NCBI GenBank assembly: GCA_944739405.2
Contig: OX123199.2
Coordinates: 8,235,898-8,299,897, forward strand
Direction: 5' to 3'
Source of the DNA: Euclidia mi
Lineage: Eukaryota; Arthropoda; Insecta; Lepidoptera; Erebidae
DNA: 64,000 nt
This document shows positions 56,902 through 64,000 of this stretch, piece by piece (the stretch's first letter is position 1; each line of letters opens with the position of its first letter). The position numbers were made by a program, and so were the translations under genes. The notes below the pieces were generated by a model. It saw nothing but the letters and a program-made list of their open reading frames with translations. It was not told where the DNA came from and searched no databases.

Positions 56902-57865
56902 CTGCACGACACACCAATACGTTAATCACAATAATATAAATATATAAAGTGTATTATACAGTCAGACAAAAATATGGTCCACCACACTACGGTCTAAATT
57001 CATTTGCACGAAATTAAACAACAAGGTTGATGTCTCTTTGAAATTATGCTCTGATAGTCCTGACCTCAACCTTAGCGTTATATTGTGACTTTTCGAAAGT
57101 TTTGTCAAAAGTTATAGAACACTTTCTTGGCTGACCGTACACTATATATTAAAAAAGAATATAGTAAGTAAGGCTTTAAGTTGTTTTATCAGAAGATAAC
57201 TCACACAAATAAGTCATGACACAGTATGCCCCTATACGTATCGCACAGTTAAGGGATGAATCCACAACACTCGACGTAGAGATCAACAACCAACTGACTG
57301 ACCATTCGGTGAAAAAGTTTGTAATCACAGAGTGTATTTAACATATTAACAAAAGTGTTATTAAATAATGGTAGAGATAGGTAGTGTACGTGAGGAATTT
57401 TACAAATATTTATCAACGGATACAATGATTTGAAACAATAAATTTGTAATTGGAGGGAAAGCACCCACAAAACAATTTCTCTGGGAGGATAAGTTACAAA
57501 TAGAAAACAATATCACCTGCTAACTGGATACATGACGATTCGAAGAAATAAGATATCAAAACACATTTCAAGCGTGGTGACAACTTCATAATGTCGTTAG
57601 GGGCCGTCACACACTGTCCTCACTAAACACCAACTAACATCTTTCCACGCCAATGGGCAACGAGATTTTCCTCATTATTATTTATAGTTAAATAATAGTA
57701 AAGGCCCTTTATTTTAAATAAACCTTTTAGTGCCGACTGTGTTATTGCTCCCGATGTAAATTATTTAATTAAATCCTCGCGAATACGAGGTAAATGCATA
57801 CCCAGTAAAATAGCTACCATGTACGAATTGCATATAAAATAAAAACAAAGAAATACGATACGAAC
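56902..57865. other. Trio intron 2; nothing recognised
   Basis: AT-rich intron; no supported ORF or repeat. Confidence 0.4.
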
Positions 57866-58073
57866 CTAGCTGGACGCACTGTTCGAAGCGAGCACGTCGT
57901 TCTTCAGCCAATTCTTCGAGATCAAGTTGTCTGTCGTGCAGGAAGTCTAACAAAAGTTGCACGCGCGCCTGCGGGTCGAGCGGAGCCGCCTCGGGTCCGT
58001 CGGAGCCGCTCGAAGCCATCACATCTGACGCCTCCGCGATAGCACCCGCCAGCTCCTGGCCTTGTTGCACCAC
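57866..58073 (-). CDS. trio: Trio exon 2: spectrin-repeat segment
   Basis: 208 bp, in phase 0, out phase 1; acceptor GTGTCAG, donor CTAG|GTTCGT. It encodes VVQQGQELAGAIAEASDVMA, then a Gly/Ser/Asp/Pro-rich loop, and then VQLLLDFLHDRQLDLEELAE and RRARFEQCVQL, an amphipathic helix of the next repeat. It joins exon 3 as FEQCVQLGQFQKDAAQVV, matching the usual order in Trio. The loop with SSGSDGPEAAPLDPQ looks lineage-specific. Confidence 0.92.
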
Positions 58074-59100
58074 CTGACACAGACAAAACATTATAATAAT
58101 ACATCATCATTTCAGCACAATGACATCAACTGTCTAGGCCTCCCCAAAGGCTCTTCACACAGATCGATCTTAAACCTCTAAGCGCATCCAACCGCTTCCC
58201 GCGATCTTTACCAGATCGTCAGGTCACCTTGCGGAAGGTCTATTCTACATATTGTCACTTCCCAATTTAAATGAATAAAGCAACCATTGCGATCAAAATG
58301 ACAATTTGCATTCCGTGCAAGATTTCTATCGATACCCACGACACTTGAGCTCGATGCTTATAATCCGAAATAGAAACTCTATAACGTAATAATACACCGC
58401 GCTGTTTGCAGTTATCAACAGGTACATTGATTTTATTTTTCGTTATCGTCTTATATTTTAGTTTAATTCGCAATGCACTAAAGTGACCGACCTTCGCCTC
58501 CTATTAGAATAAATCAATGTTCTAAAACTTTAACACATAATGCCTTTGAGGATAACTGAATAGTTGAGTATCAATAATTAAATCAAACTGAAAAATGTAT
58601 TGTATGCGGACAGCAGGTCTACTAGTTGTAGCGGTAGCTAGGGCTACAACTTAGTGGACATCCTACATATATATAATTATGTATCAGAAAGAGTAGTCTG
58701 GACACATTATTGTTGGGTACCTTGTGGTAGGTACTTAAGCCTGAACTAATTCGGCGCGGCTTAAGTGCGTTGATACGTACATGTATTGCACATCGACATG
58801 TTTGGCAACCCAGTCAGGTCCATACCTGACTGGGTTTATAATTTCCGTTCGATCCGTTTGTTGCGGGCATAATATAGTTGTGTAAAACAGTGAACGAAAA
58901 CATCGTGAGGAAACCTGCAGGTCTGAGAGCTGTTCATACATGTGAAGTCTGTCAACCCGCACATGGCGTGGTGGGTTATGGCCTTGCCCTTCTCTTAGTG
59001 AGAACAGGGCCGTACCAAGCAATGGTACAGTATATATACAGGGCTGGTGATGCTGGTTTGTTGTCTGAAGCCGCTTGGTACTTGGTACAGTGACGCTGAC
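58074..59100. other. Trio intron 1; RTE scrap and a small hairpin
   Basis: Holds a minus-strand RTE 3'-end fragment at about 58130-58250 (complement reads GACCTTCCGCAAGGTGACC) and a 13-bp perfect hairpin at 58807-58836 (loop CCAT). No ORF with support. Confidence 0.6.
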
Positions 59101-59232
59101 CTGGAAGGTGGCATGTTGCATTCTAGCGACGCTCTCGTTGTGAGCGGCAAGCGCCTGCTCGGCTTGTTGCGGGTCGCGCGGCGGCTCAGTGCGCTGCAAC
59201 TCGTCCCCCCATAGTTCTAGTCGAGATGATAC
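59101..59232 (-). CDS. trio: Trio exon 1 of 14 in window: spectrin-repeat segment
   Basis: 132 bp, 44 codons, phase 0 at both ends. Acceptor GTTGTCAG, donor CAG|GTCAGC (a weaker +3 C). It encodes VSSRLELWGDELQRTEPPRD and PQQAEQALAAHNESVARMQH, ending ATFQ and continuing as VVQQGQEL in exon 2. The LW pair and the following amphipathic helix fit the end of one spectrin repeat and the start of the next. Earlier exons (SEC14 domain and first repeats) are beyond the right edge; none was recognised between 59233 and 64000. Confidence 0.88.
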
Positions 59233-60044
59233 CTGACAACAACAAATAAAGATAGGCTTAAAATAAAAAGCGGATAAGTGATACTTGAATATTTGAGGGT
59301 CCCGTCGTAGACGCACTCTAGTGTGTCGTAAACGATTTTCGCAATATGAAAACAATGTTACGAAACGACACCCTAATAATGATCACATTTGTATGGCATG
59401 AAAGCTATCGACGACATCTTTGATACTGGAAACGGAACCCTAAAGATCCTACAGCCCTATGAGCCTAATGCCCTAAGGTCTACCATTAATGTTACCTCGA
59501 TGCATAAATATGTATTTTTATAAAATTCTCGTGTAACAGTGTTAGTTAAAATACTCCTCCGAAACGGCTGAACCAAGTTGTATGAAATTTTGCATGTATA
59601 TTCGGTTGGCCTGAGAATCGGTCGTAATCAATTTTTCAAACCCCTAAGTCATAAGGGTGGCCAGCCCAAAAAAGTGTTTTTTATTTCTCGGCATTATTTT
59701 CCATTTTTAGTTTTTTTATAATGTGGCATTAGAAATACATACAACTCTTAATTTTCAGCCTTTTAACACCAACCCCTATTTTTTAATATCCATATTAGTA
59801 ATTCAATCATATCTACTGTTGTCCACGCTAGGCGCATACCGGATTTAAAATATTTACCACTTTGGTAGCGTCTATCTTTTAAATGATTGACCTTGAGAAA
59901 CTATGGTTTTAGGAACCTCTAAATCATTCAAAAGATATATCTATAGTTTCCGCGCCTCTATAAATTATGGAAAAAATTTTCACGTCAGATTCATGTCCCT
60001 CTTAATTTTCATTCCGTTTTATGCATTTTTTATTTTTTGTATTG
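59233..60044. repeat. Upstream trio intron; first copy of a diverged dispersed repeat
   Basis: About 59530-59825 (CTCCTCCGAAACGGCTGAACC ... CTAAGTCATAAGGGTGG) has a second, diverged copy in the same orientation at about 61300-61540. The two bracket the split SINE at 60.05-61.11 kb. Class unknown. Confidence 0.55.
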
Positions 60045-61110
60045 AATGACGCCTGCATCATCGAAAAGGTAGGCAGAGGCAAATTTCGCTAAGAATTTTT
60101 GGGAGATGTAAGTGCTGTATTATACCATTTGTATTGAAATGTATAAAACGAAAAATACCGTATAATACGGTATTCTACCATTTACTACAGTATTTTATGT
60201 ATAAATCAATTGTTCTATATTTTTGAAGTAAATGATCATAGTAATCATTAAATTACTGAATACGGTGGAATTGCACAGGAATAAAACATGAAATTATATT
60301 TAAGTTCGTATTATTATTGATTACTATTAGCTACAACAATATTACCCATAAAAACAAGCTAAAAACAGTCAAAATAATATTTAAAGAAAAACACGTAACA
60401 TTTTTAGGTACGTTGGAGCAAAGAGGTCCTCAAACTTATTTGAATCATCTTTCTATTTATTCAAAATTAAATTATGTTCCTCTCTGCGTGCAGACACGTA
60501 CAGCCCGAACCCTAATACAAGATCCATAAGAAAAGCACAGATGTGGCCCACACCTTTTGTCTTCCTAGTTCGAAAACCCGAGATTTAAATGATCTACCTC
60601 CATATCTAAATCCTCTTGTGTGCTACGTTCTCGGTAGATGACGACGCAGTAATATTGTATTCTAGCAACGTACTGCTCAGCTGAATCATCTTCATCACCA
60701 CTTTCTTTAACTTCGAATGTGCTTTCACGAAGACGAGGATTCGTGTAAATCGAGACCAATAGAAACACGTGATTTGTCTAAGCGATTGCGGGCTTTGCAA
60801 TGAATTCTTCCAAAAATTCAAAAAATATTAATTAGTAATTATTTTCTAAAACAAAGAATACAATCGAACCTACTAGAATTCGTTGCAATATCGCAGGGTC
60901 TTAAAAACTGAATCAGAATATAAAATACATAAAATACCAATAATACCGTAAGTTATAATAAAATACCTGTTTAATACATAGCCTTTTGGTATTATACGGT
61001 ATTTTTACAACACTCCACGTAATAGGTGGCGAGCCTATTTATTGCCGGTACCGGGCACATCACCAGACTCCGTGCTGCTATTGAGAATTCAGAAACTCAG
61101 TCTTTTTTAT
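60045..61110 (-). mobile_element. SINE copy (TTACGTGGGA family) split by a TE
   Basis: The two parts of a minus-strand SINE body are 60045-60107 (GCCTGCATCATCGAAAAGG, GTAGGCAGAGG) and 61014-61110 (CCACGTAATAGGTGGCGAGC, GGTACCGGGCACATCACCAG). They are separated by about 0.9 kb of unrelated sequence. Confidence 0.75.
60108..61013. mobile_element. About 0.9-kb insert, possibly a hAT-like non-autonomous element
   Basis: Ends read AGTGCTGTA at about 60110 and, complemented, AGTGTTGTAAAAATACCG at 61013, an 8-9 bp imperfect inverted repeat. Both subterminal parts are rich in ATACCGTA(T/A) words. Flanks AGATGTAA and CCACGTAA could be a decayed 8-bp duplication. The interior ORF 60565-60768 is not recognised. 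Confidence 0.5.
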
Positions 61111-62588
61111 GTTAGTATTAAAATCGGGAAGCCGTTCACAGAATACGTCTGCCTACCAATTTTCAAAGGCGTAGTTACAATAATTTCGGAATAAAATGGC
61201 TGTGACATACGGACCGACAGACAGACATTTCGAATCTATCAGGGTACCGATTTTTGCCTTTTTAGCCACGGGACCCTAAAAAGTCATTGCAGTTTAATCT
61301 CACTACTCCTCCGAAACTGCAAAACCGAATTTTATATGTATATTTTTTAGGTCTGAGCCCCTCTTAGAGCCCCTTTAGTCATAAGGTTGGTACATCCCAA
61401 AAATATACTTTATTTTTTATTTTTGGACATATTTCTTAAATTCTATTTTTATGATTTTGCATTGAAAATACATGCAGCCCTTAATTTTCACCCTTTTAAC
61501 ACTAATACCTATTTTAATAACTATATTAGTACTAGCTGTTTCCCGCGGTTTCAACCGCCTCCTGAAGGAATAAGGTACTTCAGGTACCCAGTTAATATAT
61601 AGTCTAAGTTACTCCTTGGTACATCGGCTATTAGCCAGTGAACGTTCCGTCAAAATCGGTCCCGCCGTTCCAGAGATTAGCCAAAACTAACAGATAGACA
61701 GACAAACATTGTAAAAAATGTGATTTCGGTAAATGTACCGTGTATACATCTATATGCATTTAGTAAAAAGCTGTTATTTTAATATTACAAACAAACACTC
61801 CAATTTTATTTATATGTATGTGTAGATGTGTAGATTTAATCACATCTCTAGATCAGTTATCATGCTCTATCACAAACCACATCCTCACTTACAACAAGTT
61901 ATTTATGTTTTTCTACTGTAGAAATAATTTACAAAAACAACTTTTTCTGGGTCATCTATCAAAATAAAACATATATTACAATACAGTATTCGTTTGTATT
62001 CCTTTATAAAGTCTGAAATTTAAGATTAAGCACGATGGCTTTGGTCACTTTGTTCAGAATTTCCTGGAAAAGTGGTTTGGAAAGAAAGTATTAAGAAAAA
62101 AGACCTTAAAAAGGCGATACGGAGTTCGCCCGTTCAGCTAGTAATATTAATAATATTCTACCACATTCACACAACATCATCTAGTCCCGAAGTAAGTAAA
62201 GCTATGGGTACTAGACAATAGATAGATAAACATACATATACACTTTTATATTTTTTTAATACAAACATACAAAGACAAACATCTATGTTCACGCACACAA
62301 ATTTTTTACTTGAGCAAAAATCGAAATTGGCCTGGCAGTCGTTTACACTCCCGCCACGCCACTGGGCCTTCAATAGGATTGATAATTTTGGGAAGCCTGC
62401 ACTCTTCAGGTAACAGGAGATGAGCTGTTATAAACGGGATGTCCAAGATGAGGCAAGATAACTCGCTGCCGGCCGAGCAGACTGACACTTAAAGGTGTAA
62501 TCATACTGAAAGGTTTGGTAACGTATTGAGTGAGTACCATCTACTGTTCTGGAGACAGGTAAAGCTGCAAATATGTACTTCATTCCTA
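61111..62588. other. Repeat-derived sequence, no gene seen
   Basis: Contains an inverted GGGTTCCGT-type repeat (61130-61285), the second copy of the repeat seen at 59.5 kb (61300-61540), and an adjoining CTAGCTGTTTCCCGCGG repeat edge (about 61533) with GTTCCGTCAAAATCGGTCC (61645). The minus ORF 62306-62488 has no family resemblance that I can defend. Confidence 0.5.
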
Positions 62589-63030
62589 TTAGAGATATTC
62601 CGACTAGCCGTCATATTTGATATGCTTATTTTATTTTTTGTTTGCAGTATTTGCTGTTTTTACCTAATCACCACAAGAAATTATTTATCGTTTAGCACTG
62701 GATATACCTACTTGAGTTTACGGCTATCATTACCAATTAATAAAATCCATATACGACAGTATTACTTTAACATGATTGCGTATTTTCACTTTATGTGGTT
62801 TTGCCTTTAATTTTTAAAACACTCTGGTAACATAACAAGAAAATGTCCGATAAACTGAAAACATTTTCCGTCACGTTCGCAGGCGGAGGTTACGTCTTGT
62901 GCGACTAAACGAAACGTCACGGAAACCGTATCTGGCTTAGCCGATTGGTCTACCGACTAGTCAGTCTCTATTTTACTGACTAATCGGCGAGTTGGCTAGT
63001 CGATTTAAGTCATAGCCGAAATATCTCTAA
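62589..63030. mobile_element. 442-bp MITE with 18-bp imperfect TIRs
   Basis: Left end TTAGAGATATTCCGACTA (62589-62606) is mirrored by TAGCCGAAATATCTCTAA (63013-63030), 16 of 18 paired. The right half has further CGACTAGTC/GACTAATCGG words (62935-63000). No clear target duplication was found. Confidence 0.65.
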
Positions 63031-64000
63031 TTATGTATATTGGTATTACTAAGTTAAAACATGTTACATACGTCTTGAAAAATTATAAAGACATTGGCCA
63101 AATGAACAGCAACGTAGAATGATGGTTAGTATAAATGTTAGAAACCCAGTAGCTATCAATACTCAAGTTGTTATCATTGGACGGAGTATGGCAACCGATG
63201 GCGATCAGCGATGCCATTGTTCCCCGGCCGGTAAGTCGCGACGTTCAGCGGACTGTGCTGATGTCATTGGATCGTTGCCAATAAATACTTTGATATGAAT
63301 TTCCTGACACAATGCGCGAATTTTATAATTACTATGACAAGGTTTGCAAGTCGAATGCTTCATACCAAGTGACCGCCTTGACAACACCGAAGTCTCTTCA
63401 TATAGCAGATGTGTAGGATGTATGTAAGGTCATATTTAACGATCGTTTATAGTTTGTCACATCAATTCATCTAGTTTGTTCAAAACTCTATATTACCTAG
63501 CTAGAAACTATAAGGGCACAACATCACGAACGTCCATAATTTCCACTGATTTCATAGTAGAATTATTTGAGTCATCCTAATAGCGTTACCCCAGTTGCAG
63601 GCCGCTTACCTACTAGTCCAATCAGATTGGTCTGAATATTAGCTTTTCCACCGAGCAACTGCCGTCTGCCAACCGCAACCCCAAATATACCAATATTCTA
63701 TAGTTTAGACTAGTGTGTGTTTATTCAGAGATCCTCCCTATAACTTTATAATTGGCTTTCAGATGTAAAAACGGATGTTAAACACTTCATAATTTAGCTG
63801 TAAGTTCTCCTTCTCTATATATTAAATAAATAAATAAATAACGACTGTCAGGCTATTTTAGTACAAAAATGAATAGAAAATATAAATTATAACTTTCCAA
63901 TTCCATGGCATCCTTACGAGAATGTTGTTTGCATTCTATTCAATCAATTGATTGAGTAACACGATACACATTATGACACCTAGATCGCAATATTATTGTC
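63031..64000. other. No gene seen; SINE scrap
   Basis: About 63570-63715 is a degraded minus-strand piece of the tRNA-derived SINE found at 20.2 and 38.1 kb (GCGTTACCCCAGTTGCAGG, TGAATATTAGCTTTTCCAC, GTTTAGACTAGTGTGTG). The rest is AT-rich and featureless. Confidence 0.5.

Noticed and set aside
62306..62488. 60-codon minus-strand ORF as an upstream trio exon or gene
   Set aside because: No spectrin-like heptads, no fitting splice sites, and no recognisable family.

Overview
This is insect genomic DNA, almost certainly from a moth or butterfly. It is AT-rich, has intron-split genes, and is packed with the repeat classes typical of Lepidoptera: RTE-type LINEs ending in TGATGA tails, tRNA- and 5S-derived SINEs, the dispersed GGGTTCCGTA repeat and many MITEs. 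No host gene was found on the plus strand.

The one host gene is trio (Trio/Kalirin-type Rho guanine-nucleotide exchange factor) on the minus strand. Fourteen exons run from 59232 down to 29888. Their splice phases join perfectly into 2514 bp, or 838 codons, with no stop. They encode the last several spectrin repeats (59.2-50.7 kb), a short acidic linker (50.2 kb), the complete first DH domain (49.3-42.9 kb), the first PH domain (31.2-30.5 kb) and the start of the Ser-rich linker (30.3-29.9 kb). The 5' part lies beyond the right edge. No further trio exon (SH3, second DH-PH, kinase) was recognised in the leftmost 29.9 kb, which is either a very long intron with more exons beyond the left edge or sequence downstream of a short isoform.

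The left 10 kb is a nested insertion. A 5'-truncated, frameshifted Jockey/CR1-type LINE (364-3356, tail and poly(A) at 10003-10099) is split by a 6.6-kb element flanked by TTAA. That element is nearly all a giant inverted repeat made of about 22 + 24 copies of a 120-bp monomer, and is the most striking feature here. From 10 to 30 kb there are no host genes, but there are a piggyBac-like MITE (18.3-19.3 kb), other MITEs, SINEs, a transposase fragment, a 120-bp satellite-like array (22.1-23.7 kb) and a LINE fragment.

The 11.7-kb trio intron between the last DH exon and the first PH exon (31.3-42.9 kb) holds an almost intact RTE LINE in the same orientation as trio, a SINE carrying a GC-rich MITE, and a DNA-transposon remnant with terminal inverted repeats and a SWIM zinc-finger ORF that itself carries a young SINE with a perfect target duplication. 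The other trio introns hold Tc1/IS630-like (DDE_3) transposase remains, SINEs and perfect short hairpins. The right 4.7 kb contains another SINE split by a TE and a small MITE.
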